Shown here: positions 1 through 10,178 of the stretch, one piece after another | How positions within the stretch are numbered: position 1 is the first letter of the stretch | How the letters are laid out: each line of letters opens with the position of its first letter | Assembly (NCBI GenBank): GCA_945643635.1 | Contig: CALZFC010000097.1 | Span: 239,501 to 303,500 of the forward strand | Length of the DNA stretch: 64,000 nucleotides | Direction: 5' to 3' | DNA from: Allodiplogaster sudhausi | Taxonomy: Eukaryota; Nematoda; Chromadorea; Rhabditida; Diplogasteridae | Translations under genes and position numbers: made by a program | Notes under the pieces: model-generated | Seen by the model: the letters and a program-made list of their open reading frames with translations, nothing else | Told to the model about the DNA's origin: nothing | Database searches by the model: none

Positions 1-171
1 TCTTTATTCTTTATTTACTTACATATAAAGTTTATATTTTTACATTTTTATTTCTTAAAAACTTTTTTTTAAATCAAGGGTATAATTTATTTTTTTTCAG
101 TAATGTTTATGTTAAAAAAAATTAAAACTTTCCCCGCACTATAATAGTGCTTTTCCTTTTTCCTTCTTCAG

Positions 172-1477
172 TGTTTTCTACTACTGGGAACAGAATGCGG
201 AGATCGTGCGTAGCGAATGGTTCAAGTCGTACGTCATCGGAAGAGATGTTAGCCGATTTTGCGGACAACTTTTCAAGTAGTTTTGGCGCCAATTTGAAAT
301 TTAAAGTCCTTCAGAAAAAAATAGATTAAATATTCTGATCTACAGATTCTGTTGACCTGGCTACCGATGGTGCTGATTGTTGTGCTGAATGTCGTAATGG
401 TCGTGATGCTCACCGCCATTCATAAGAGATCGAAAAAGTGCGAACTTATTTTGAACTTCTTTTCCCTCAATCATTCTTTTGTTCGATTCAAATAGTTGCT
501 TCTTCTGAATCACTTGCATCATTGACTAGAAAAATATATAAATAATTCGGGAAAAAATAATAATCATCATAAAATGAATATTTTCTATTATACAGTATTT
601 CGTATAATGACATATGTTTGTATATATAAATATAGTAATAAATATTATCGATTAATAATATAGTCGTCTTTTAGCAAGAAGCGTGCCTCGGACAGCACGC
701 GCATCATGGCGCTTCTCCTCACGACGGCCGCCTCCTTCGTGCTCTGCCATCTCCCTCGCGTCCTCTACCGGCAGATCCCGCAGAACGGCATCACCACCTT
801 CTTTGACGTCTCCTCCAGAATCGTCGATGTGCTACCGTAAGAATATTTCTTACGCACACTGAAAATAAGGAAATTCGAGAGAGTGTGCAATCAGAGAGAG
901 CGCTGTATCCTTTGAGGATTTTTACAGGAAGGAAGGAAATGATATTCAGTTTTGTCAGCGGATTTGGACTTATGTTAGGATTTTAGGATAACTTGGGTAA
1001 CTAGTTTAACCATGTGCTATCCACGTTCTATCTTTGTGGGCGGCAGACGATTGAATATTTCACATAGAAATGCGAAAGTGTGGGAAAAGTTCTTTCTCCG
1101 CCACCACATCCGGAATGGACTTGCTCAGTCGCATTGTATCTCTAGTATGCAGTTCGGTCATCAACTTTGCTGACATTATTTTAATGGTTAAAATAAAATG
1201 CTGCCGTAGTGCAATATGTTGTTTGTCGACAACATAATATAGCTTTGTAAATGGGGTAAATTTAAGTTTTTCCAGTTTCGTCATCAACATGTTCCTCTAT
1301 TCCGTGTGCTCGGGCGAGTATCGCCGTGTCCTTCGCAGTTCTTGCCCTTTCCGAAGCCGCCGCGCCGGAGTCGTCCCAACGAGTATTGCGGCGGCGGCGG
1401 GACAGAGATCGTTGGCGCCGACCTCGGCTAGAAGTGGCGCCGTGCAAAGCAGCGGGTCAGCACCATCAGAACATTGA
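172..1477 (+). CDS. 3' part of a rhodopsin-type GPCR gene (cut by the window edge)
   Basis: Only the last exons are in the window. An exon at about 172-276 encodes an extracellular-loop-like stretch (FYYWEQNAEIVRSEWF); its splice donor is uncertain. Exon 346-437 encodes TM5 (TWLPMVLIVVLNVVMVVML) and the start of loop 3. Exon 675-836 encodes TM6 (IMALLLTTAASFVLCHLPRV) and the start of TM7. Exon 1276-1477 encodes the end of TM7 (INMFLYSVCSGEYRRVL) and a Ser/Ala-rich tail ending in TGA. Phases join cleanly across the last three exons. The loop after TM5 is rich in Lys/Arg and TM6 ends in CHLPR, as in peptide-type class A receptors, so a plasma-membrane neuropeptide or orphan receptor is inferred; the ligand is unknown. 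A broken copy lies at 13390-14037. Confidence 0.7.
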
Positions 1478-2130
1478 TAAGAATGATTAGCGAGCGACGA
1501 ATGATATATATTCAATGCTTACTGTAATAAGATGATAATAAAGTAAAATTGAACAGATCAATCAAGATATCATGCATTGCTGGCTGGGTACTTTTTTTTT
1601 TAGCATTTCATAACAAATATCTCCTTATTCTCTTTCATATTAACTTATAACAGTTAAAATTTAAAAAAAAAGAACGTGACTTGGTCATTTGCTAATTTGT
1701 ATTAAAACCAACATCTTAGAAAAAGTACTTTAGAGCGTCAACCATCTCAACCATCTCCACGCTCAGCTCGACTGGACCAGCTACGAGGCTTTCCAATGTA
1801 TATTGATTGCAGAATGTGAAAAACTATTTATTGATTCGTCGAAATAAATAGCAAAGTTACTGGTTGCATGTAAAAATTGACTGCAAAACGATTACCTCTA
1901 GCATCAAAACATTTTAATACTACCTGTTAAACAATTAATTTAAGAGTACATGTATACATACTTGTATTTGGCTGACAATGAGGTAGATAAGAAATCACTT
2001 TCCAAAACGGTAGCCTACGTAGACAATGACAAAAGTACATATGTTGCTGATTTCACAGGCACTCATTGACTACAAGTTTCTGTCCTCCTCTTAAGACAGG
2101 ATGTCCATAAGACTCGAGCAGGGCCCTTTT
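1478..2130. other. intergenic, part of the duplicated unit
   Basis: No supported gene. The AT-rich stretch from about 1500 to 2090 recurs almost unchanged at about 14100-14690, downstream of the second copy of the GPCR tail, so it belongs to the tandem segmental duplication. Confidence 0.6.
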
Positions 2131-3740
2131 ACGACCTGCCCTAGGAATTTTTTTTCGAGTTTGTTCATGAAAATTGGTTACAGTATACAACTCGACGTGG
2201 CCAACAAAATAGGCTATATTTCAAACTTGAAAAAAATTTTCCGCGCGGGACCCGGTGCAGTAATGTTAAAAATTTCACTTGTCATAACTCGCTTAAAACA
2301 TATAGTTAGACAACCATCGAGGTGTTATTGTATAGCTTTTTTAAGGGGCTTTATTTTTTTATGTTGATGATGTTTTCATAAAATTTCATTTAGGCCCTAA
2401 AATACGGCCCTGAATATTGGCCAACTTAAGTATTTTATGCTCATTTCTGCAGAACGGCTCCTATATAGGCTTAAAGTGCGTGAAATTTGCTACAACATAT
2501 GTCTCTTTCAAAAGAAATAAACGTCTATCTCTTAGGTTCCCAAACGCTTGAACACGATCCAGTGTAAACTGTAACACCGTGCAAGCGCATTCTTCGATCC
2601 ATTACTACGCTCAATGTCAATATTACAAAATCGTAAGTACATCATCTAAGAGCACTCACGGAGATCTTCAAATGTTCCATACATTATTTTATTGAAAAGT
2701 TTCAATTTATATGGGAAATTTCGTTATGTACAATTAGAAGGTTTAAAAAACTACTTTAAAAACATTTTCGCCTGTCGAAACATACATCATAAGAAAGAGG
2801 ATGCAATTTGCTACAAGATGAACCCCTTTCAATGGAATTCCATGCAAACGATCTTTTGTTATAAATCATAAAGTAGTGCCAGTAGCGTCGCTGTCATTTC
2901 GCCCAAGATTTCACATTTTAGGTTATTCCAATTGGAATATTCCAATCCTTTTTTTTAAACACTTTTTCCATAAGGCCTTGTTATACTACTATTATGGCTA
3001 ATAAAAAAAGATCGTATGCATGGAATTCCATTGAAAGGGGTTCATCTTGTAGCAAATTTCATCCTCTTTCTTATGAGGTATGTTTCGACAGGCGAAAATG
3101 TTTTTAAAGTTGTTTTTTAAACCTTCTAATTGTACATAACGAAATTTCCCATATAAATTGAAACTTTTCAATAAAATAATGTATGGAACATTTGAAGATC
3201 TCCGTGAGCGCTCTTAGATGATGGAATTACGATTTTGTAATATTGACATTGAGCGCAGTTATGGATCGAAGAATGCGCTTACACGGTGTTACAGTTTACA
3301 CTGGATCGTGTTCAAGCGTTTGGGAACCTAAGAGCGAGACGTTTATTTCTTTTGAAAGAGACATATGTTGTAGAAAATTTCACTCACTTTAAGCCTATAT
3401 AGGAGCCGTTCTGCAGAAATGAGCATAAAATACTTAAGTTGGCCAAAAACCGCCTTCGAAAATATTCAGGGCCGTATTTTAGGGCCTAAATGAAATTTAA
3501 TGAAAACATCATCAACATAAAAAATAAAGCCCCTTGAAAAAGCTATCCAATGATACCTCGATGGCTGTCTAACTATATGTTTTAAGCGAGTTATGACAAG
3601 TGAAATGTTTAAAATTACTGCACCGGGTCCCGCGCGGAAAATTTTTTTCAAGTTTGAAATATAGCCTATTTTGTTGGCCACGTCGGGTTGTATACTGTAA
3701 CCAATTTTCATGAACAAACTCGAAAAAAAATTCCTAGGGC
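2130..3740. mobile_element. foldback (inverted-repeat) element, about 1.6 kb
   Basis: Two arms of roughly 700 bp, about 2136-2860 and 3006-3735, are imperfect reverse complements around a spacer of about 150 bp. For example CGACCTGCCCTAGG near 2136 is answered by CCTAGGGCAGG near 3735, and the words around 2815-2850 are answered near 3015-3050. No transposase-like ORF is present; the roughly 90-codon ORFs in both arms are just mirror images. The corresponding place in the second copy of the locus (about 14690) has no such element, so it inserted after the duplication or was lost there. A related, diverged element is at 52331-52945. Confidence 0.75.
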
Positions 3741-4571
3741 AGGCCTTGATCGATACTGACATGCTCTCTTAAATATTTCAACAAAGCCCCTTTTCCACTG
3801 TGAACAATTACAGTTTTGAAAAGTTCCATGTTGTAACTAAAGTACTTTTGTTTAGAAAGAGTACATTGTATATTACGTAACAACACGGAATCACTGATCG
3901 GAGAACATGAAAGGAAAAAGATAACTCCTAATAATAGATTATGCTGTAAAACAAAGCCCAGACAACTTTCTATTCTGCAAATGCTATCAATTGAATGCTA
4001 TATTTAAACGTTATAAATTGTCGAAAAACTTATTGTTAGATACTCGTGCTAAAGTTGGTCCTGAACGAGAGTGTAGCCGGATCCAGCTTCTTGAGCATGC
4101 GACTTGGAAAGAACGCGTACATGAATTCTTCCCTGAAAAGAAAAGAAAAAATATTTCCAGCTATACGCGACAAAGAGATTTAAGAATGAGAAAGAAGGGG
4201 AAGACAGGAGGGGGGTCTTTTTCGTTTAACTTAATAAAAATGAAAGGTGTGTCGAACATAAAATACATTGTTCTTTGACGCCTCTCTACCAGGAAGAATT
4301 ACAGAGCAGCGGAACAAGTGATTGTGAGATTAAATAGCTAATCTGTTTTTTCCTATCTTTTATTATGAAACAAAAGGACAACGGACATCAAAAACCAGTG
4401 ATAATAATAAAAAAGAGAGAATTTTTAACCTGAAAACGCGCAGAAAGAGCATAGAAGAGATTGGGTTGAAGAAGTTCGACAGGAAGACTGCACACGTGAT
4501 GAAAGTCACCAATACGCTGGGCACCGGTATCCCTGAGAGTCATTGGCTTCATAAATAAAGAGGGTTCTAAA
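3067..4571. repeat. 1505-bp direct repeat, copy 1 (left flank of LINE)
   Basis: Matches 8674-10178 at a constant offset of 5607 bp with about seven differences noticed by eye. It contains the right half of the foldback element, the 3' flank of the chemoreceptor gene and a duplicate of that gene's exon 8 (about 4430-4532, minus). Copy 1 ends exactly where the LINE 3' tail begins. The second genomic unit (about 14690-15470) has the native part only once, so the duplication is specific to the LINE insertion site. Confidence 0.85.
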
Positions 4572-4705
4572 TCAATCAATCAATTTATACGGTGGAACAT
4601 TGATATGTAACACACGTGGTAAAATTATTAAAATAAAGAAATAAAACATAATAAACAGAAAATCGGGACATAGGGAAATAAGAGATAATGGATACAAGAG
4701 GAAGA

Positions 4706-7459
4706 CTAGGCGAGAGTGAGAGACTGTGGAGATTCCTTACTTAGAGAATTAAACTGTCTGGAGGCCCTAACAAAGTATGCATTTGCCCTGCATTTAAGTT
4801 TAGAATTCTGGATATGAAGATTAAAGGAGAGACCGCGGGTTCTAGAGTGCTTGAAAACGAGATGGTGAGGGCACTTGTTAGATAACCTAGTACGACCAAA
4901 TATAAGCTTGCGCATGAGGTCTTGATCAATAGCTTCTCTACGATTTGCTAAAGAAGGCAGATTGAGGGCTCTATTCCGCTGTTCGCTATGAGGCATAGAA
5001 TTGTAATCATAACCTAGACACCTATGAAAAATGCGACGAGTTACATAATTCTGAACTTTCTCAAGAGTGCGAATATCTTTCAAAAGAAATGGAGAATAAA
5101 CAGTTGTGCAGAATTCCAAAATAGAACGAATGTAGATGCTATAGGCAGAGATCAATACACACGGTTTACGGGTACGAAGGGCTCGAAAAACGCTATATGC
5201 TTTAGACAAGGCTTTGGATGCTATAGTGTTGCAATGCCTAGAAAAAGTAAGATTGGAATCTACGAAAACTCCAAGGTCACGGAAGTAATCGACAGACTTA
5301 ATGAGATTGCCGTTAATGTAATAGGGAACTTTGGGATTAACTCTGCCAATATGGAGGACTGCAGTCTTATCATGGGCAAGGGGAAGCTGCCAATCATCCG
5401 CCCAGGCAGAAAGGGCATCTATCGCGTTCTGTAAAGCGCTTCTATCTTCATTTCTACCGAATGCCTTATATATCTTAACATCATCAGCAAAACATTTGGC
5501 TAGTACTCCGTATCGGGACACAACATACGGAAGATCAGAAGTATAAATAATGAAAAGAAGTGGACCAATTACGCTTCCTTGTGGTACACCACTTTCTACC
5601 AAATGTGACCGAGAGACAACATTACCTACGCGTACGGCAAATGATCGATTACTAAGGAAAGCAGATATCCACTTAATGACTAGAGGAGGGAAAAGAAACT
5701 GTTGTAACTTATATAGGAGCTTAGGGTGGCTGACCCTATCAAAAGCCTTAGAATGATCAAAATAGACAACATCGCTAGTCCGTTGAAAGGAAAGGGAGCG
5801 GGTCCAATATTCAACAGCATCTAACATTTGTAACTCAATGGATCTCTTTCTACGGAAACCAAATTGTTCATCAGGAAGAATATCAAAGGACTCACACCAC
5901 TTGTATAATTCACGACAAAGGACTCTTTCAAAAACTTTAGAAAAGAAGCATGTTATGCTAACGGGCCGATAATTTATTGGGTCATGAAAGGGAGGCTTCT
6001 TACGAATGGGGACTACTACAGAGTGCTTCCAGATTTGAGGAACAACCGAATTCGAGAACGAATAATTAAATATATATTCTAAGGATATGCTAATAGGAAG
6101 AGCCAACTGTTTAAGGAAATGTACATTAAAATTATCTGGGGTTTTACAAGACGAATTAGACCATCGTTCAATTACATTACATATAACATGTCTAGGAAAA
6201 TTAAGAGAGAAATCGGGAGGCCTGCTATTTCTACACGAAAGAGATGGAAAATGACCATTGTCTGTAACGAATGACTGTGCAAAGGTGGTGGCCAAGAGTT
6301 CAGCCTTTTCTATATCCGATGATAAGTTATTACCTAAATTGTCGATCAAAAGATCCACTCCATGCGACTTATCAGAAATGCGCTTACGTACATACCGGTA
6401 GAACAAATTAAGATTTTTGGAATCGATAATAGTCTTCTCAACACTTCTAGCATACTTGCTAACTTGGGAGTTATAAAGCGAATTGATACGGGAGAATGCA
6501 GCTAATTATTCGGGGGTCTTAAGAATGAGGGATTGTTGCCAAGACTTAAATCTCTTAGTGCGAAGACGATGAATATGATCCGGGAGCTTCTCACCATTTA
6601 GGCGAATACGCTTATAGGGGACAAACATAACTTCGACAAGACGAAGGGCGGATTCAAGTTGGCCATACATAGCATTAATATCGGTGGTACGGTGGTGACA
6701 AGAGAGGAGGTTCTGTGAAAGTAGGAAAACGGATGCGGCTTGGTAATCAACATTGCGGAAATCGCGGACAAAAGTGTAAAGAGGGAAAGAATGGGTGATA
6801 TTAATTTTTGCAGATACAGATAAATGGTCTGAAGAGGCGAATGGTGGGAGGATGGAAACGTTTGAAAGAAGGCCGGGCGTATTCGATAGAATGAGATCTA
6901 AAATGTGCTGGTTGCAGGTTGCAGAAGGGGTGTGCTGGGCAAGATTTGCCGTGGTTACAAAATCATAGAATAATGTAGCTTGAGAGGGAACACCTTGGGA
7001 AGAAAAAGATGCGGTCCAAGTAAGATCTGGGAAGTTAAAATCTCCTAAAATAACGGAAGGATGAGCGCATGAGGAAAGATCTCTAAGATGCTTAACAAAC
7101 AGAGAGTTACCTTCGGCAGGGCAAGCGGGAGCGCGGTAGACAATTATCATACGAATCATATCATTATCAAAGTGCAAATCAGCAGCTAGCAGCTCAAAAG
7201 AATTGGGATGAGAGAGAGAGAAAGTAATATCAGCAGAGATGGTGGAAGAAATTATGAGGGCGACTCCGCCTCCTTTCCGTCTAATGCGATCTCTACGGTA
7301 ACAGTTATAATGAGCGGAGTGTTCATTGAGAAGAAAGGAATCTAAAACAGTTGATTTAAGCCAGGTCTCAGTAATGCATATAACAGGGATACTTTGCTTA
7401 AGGAGTAGTGCTAATTCATCACATTTGTTTGTAATTGACCTAGAGTTGAAGAGGATCAT
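4706..7459 (-). pseudogene. LINE ORF2: AP endonuclease plus reverse transcriptase, one in-frame stop
   Basis: The first half (7459-6506) is an exonuclease/endonuclease/phosphatase-fold endonuclease with ITETWL, a RRKGGGVALI stretch, ILGDFNFPDLTW and SDHLSVSA. It reads to a TAA at 6508-6506. The same frame continues without a break into the reverse transcriptase half, which shows NYRPVSITCFFSKVFE, EQFGFRRKRS, DHSKAFDRVSH, GVPQGSVIGPLLF and the catalytic box FADD, then a C-terminal region ending at 4706. The enzyme would nick target DNA and copy its RNA by target-primed reverse transcription in the nucleus. Because the only visible damage is one stop codon in the linker, this copy is probably inactive but young. 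The true start may lie upstream of 7459, since the frame is open back towards the end of ORF1. Confidence 0.85.
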
Positions 7460-7497
7460 ATCTACGGTTCGACTTGTATTCCTTCGATGTTCATTTC

Positions 7498-8523
7498 CTA
7501 GTTTGAATTAGAGAATAGGGGGGAATAGGGATTGTAACTTGTGAAATTGGGGGGAGGAGGGATAGGGTGGTGAAGAAGAGAGTCGCGACGGTCAGAGAAA
7601 GCACGTGATCTCTGGTACTGCGTTCGCTGCACTTGTGGCCAGTCACGTGACTGGACTCTCGGCTGATCACGTGGCTGGTCACGTGCCCGAGAGTGCGACT
7701 GGTTCGGCTGGCGCGGCCTCACGAAGAAGGAGGAGAGGTCAGGCGGAGGGCGAGGAGGGCGGGGATCGATCCCTCGCTGGGCCAACGTGAGACTGGGGCG
7801 GAGATAGCAGCGGCCAAATCCGGGGAGAGAGCGGAGAGAACGGCGAGCAGCCCGGATGCACTGCACTTCTGCTTGAGATGTGGGCATGATGATCTTCACC
7901 AAGGGAACAGTGCCAGGATTGGCTCGAAGTCGGTAGACTGCCACCGGGAGGAAAGGGATACCGAGCCCGGAGAGCATGTGAAGAACAGCCTCACGATCAC
8001 GAACGGCGCCATCGATAGGGCAGGAGGCGTTGGGGAGGGGGAGACCGGAGAGGACCATGGCACGGAGCCTCTCCTTCCGGTCTTCGCGTTCCTCGGGGGT
8101 CTCTCTTGAGAACTCCCACTCGCCGGAGGGGTTTGGCGGAGGGAGAGGTTGAGGAGGACCGGCAGCAGATGGATGGCGGGTGGGAGAGGCCATCAGGACA
8201 TCCGTGGCAGCAGGCACAGCGGGGATGGGAGGAGGGGCAGAGAGAGAAACTTTCAGCTGACTTTGAAGATCAGTGATGGCGGCCTGCTGCTCCTTGCACT
8301 GCTCCTTGAGAGCGGCGTGGTCTGCCTCAAGGACGACGAGCCGGTCGACGAGGCCATCGAGGAATTGGACGAGAAGATGAGAGTCCGAGGCGGCGTCTGA
8401 GGTCGACGGGGAAGACGGATTGGACTCGAGAGGGCGAGACCGCTTGACAGAAGGCGCCTTCTGTAAGAGAGAGGCGAGAAGGGAGCCGAATTGAGAGGGC
8501 GAAGAGGGGGCATCGGAAGACAT
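7498..8523 (-). CDS. LINE ORF1 protein (341 aa)
   Basis: Starts at an ATG (8523). The Ser/Pro-rich N-terminus is followed at about residues 52-90 by a predicted coiled coil (FLDGLVDRLVVLEADHAALK onwards). After a Pro-rich linker comes a region of about residues 145-245 that includes ERLRAMVLSGLP, REAVLHMLSGLG and AVYRLR, resembling the RNA-binding domain of ORF1 proteins of CR1-like elements, and then an Arg/Gln/Pro-rich basic tail. The likely role is RNA binding and ribonucleoprotein assembly for retrotransposition. It ends at TAG 7500-7498, just before the ORF2 start. The reading frame is intact. Confidence 0.75.
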   Translation of the reverse strand: MSSDAPSSPSQFGSLLASLLQKAPSVKRSRPLESNPSSPSTSDAASDSHLLVQFLDGLVDRLVVLEADHAALKEQCKEQQAAITDLQSQLKVSLSAPPPIPAVPAATDVLMASPTRHPSAAGPPQPLPPPNPSGEWEFSRETPEEREDRKERLRAMVLSGLPLPNASCPIDGAVRDREAVLHMLSGLGIPFLPVAVYRLRANPGTVPLVKIIMPTSQAEVQCIRAARRSLRSLPGFGRCYLRPSLTLAQRGIDPRPPRPPPDLSSFFVRPRQPNQSHSRARDQPRDQPRVQSRDWPQVQRTQYQRSRAFSDRRDSLLHHPIPPPPNFTSYNPYSPLFSNSN

Positions 8524-8673
8524 CGTAACTGATTCGGTGCCTTAGAAGAGAGAATGGCCCCAGGCACGAGGGCTGCAGCAGAAGATGCTCTTGTACGGAC
8601 GGGTAGAACTTGCGGACAATCGGCAGAGAGCCGCCGTCCGCTACCGAGACAGAGAGCGCTATGAGGATATTTT

Positions 8674-10178
8674 TTTCTTATGAGGTATGTTTCGACAGGC
8701 GAAAATGTTTTTAAAGTTGTTTTTTAAACCTTCTAATTGTACATAACGAAATTTCCCATATAAATTGAAACTTTTCAATAAAATAATGTATGGAACATTT
8801 GAAGATCTCCGTGAGCGCTCTTAGATGATGGAAATACGATTTTGTAATATTGACATTGAGCGCAGTTATGGATCCAAGAATGCGCTTACACGGTGTTACA
8901 GTTTACACTGGATCGTGTTCAAGCGTTTGGGAACCTAAGAGCGAGACGTTTATTTCTTTTGAAAGAGACATATGTTGTAGAAAATTTCACTCACTTTAAG
9001 CCTATATAGGAGCCGTTCTGCAGAAATGAGCATAAAATACTTAAGTTGGCCAAAAACCGCCTTCGAAAATATTCAGGGCCGTATTTTAGGGCCTAAATGA
9101 AATTTAATGAAAACATCATCAACATAAAAAATAAAGCCCCTTGAAAAAGCTATCCAATGATACCTCTATGGCTGTCTAACTATATGTTTTAAGCGAGTTA
9201 TGACAAGTGAAATGTTTAAAATTACTGCACCGGGTCCCGCGCGGAAAATTTTTTTCAAGTTTGAAATATAGCCTATTTTGTTGGCCACGTCGGGTTGTAT
9301 ACTGTAACCAATTTTCATGAACAAACTCGAAAAAAAATTCCTAGGGCAGGCCTTGATCGATACTGACATGCTCTCTTAAATATTTCAACAAAGCCCCTTT
9401 TCCACTGTGAACAATTACAGTTTTGAAAAGTTCCATGTTGTAACTAAAGTACTTTTGTTTAGAAAGAGTACATTGTATATTACGTAACAACACGGAATCA
9501 CTGATCGGAGAACATGAAAGGAAAAAGATTACTCCTAATAATAGATTATGCTGTAAAACAAAGCCCAGACAACTTTCTATTCTGCAAAAGCTATCAATTG
9601 AATGCTATATTTAAACGTTATAAATTGTCGAAAAACTTATTGTTAGATACTCGTGCTAAAGTTGGTCCTGAACGAGAGTGTAGCCGGATCCAGCTTCTTG
9701 AGCATGCGACTTGGAAAGAACGCGTACATGAATTCTTCCCTGAAAAGAAAAGAAAAAATATTTCCAGCTATACGCGACAAAGAGATTTAAGAATGAGAAA
9801 GAAGGGGAAGACAGGAGGGGGGTCTTTTTCGTTTAACTTAATAAAAATGAAAGGTGTGTCGAACATAAAATACATTGTTCTTTGACGCCTCTCTACCAGG
9901 AAGAATTACAGAGCAGCGGAACAAGTGATTGTGAGATTAAATAGCTAATCTGTTTTTTCCTATCTTTTATTATGAAACAAAAGGACAACAGACATCAAAA
10001 ACCAGTGATAATAATAAAAAAGAGAGATTTTTTAACCTGAAAACGCGCAGAAAGAGCATAGAAGAGATTGGGTTGAAGAAGTTCGACAGGAAGACTGCAC
10101 ACGTGATGAAAGTCACCAATACGCTGGGCACCGGTATCCCTGAGAGTCATTGGCTTCATAAATAAAGAGGGTTCTAAA
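8674..10178. repeat. 1505-bp direct repeat, copy 2 (right flank of LINE)
   Basis: Direct copy of 3067-4571, beginning immediately after the LINE 5' end. It contains the right half of the foldback element (about 8674-9372) and then native sequence including exon 8 of the chemoreceptor, continuing without break into the rest of that gene. Substitutions seen between the copies include those near 3224/8831, 3925/9532 and 3982/9589. Confidence 0.85.

Larger units (their letters stand above)
4572..8673 (-). mobile_element. CR1/Jockey-superfamily non-LTR retrotransposon, about 4.1 kb
   Basis: The minus strand carries a 5' UTR (about 8673-8524), ORF1 (8523-7498), ORF2 with endonuclease and reverse transcriptase (7459-4706, one internal stop), a short 3' UTR and a terminal TTGATTGATTGATT simple repeat instead of poly(A). 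Short tetranucleotide 3' repeats and the two-ORF layout fit the CR1/L2 side of the non-LTR elements. It sits in intron 7 or the 3' flank of the chemoreceptor at 12468-9970, between two 1505-bp direct repeats. The near-complete length and single stop indicate a fairly recent insertion. Confidence 0.85.

Noticed and set aside
3991..4278. A 95-codon ORF (MNAIFKRYKLSKNLLLDTRA) that recurs at 9514-9885 and 14898-15206
   Set aside because: It lies antisense to the 3' flank of the chemoreceptor genes, recurs only because the locus is duplicated, and its reading frame is not kept (the third copy shifts and ends differently).
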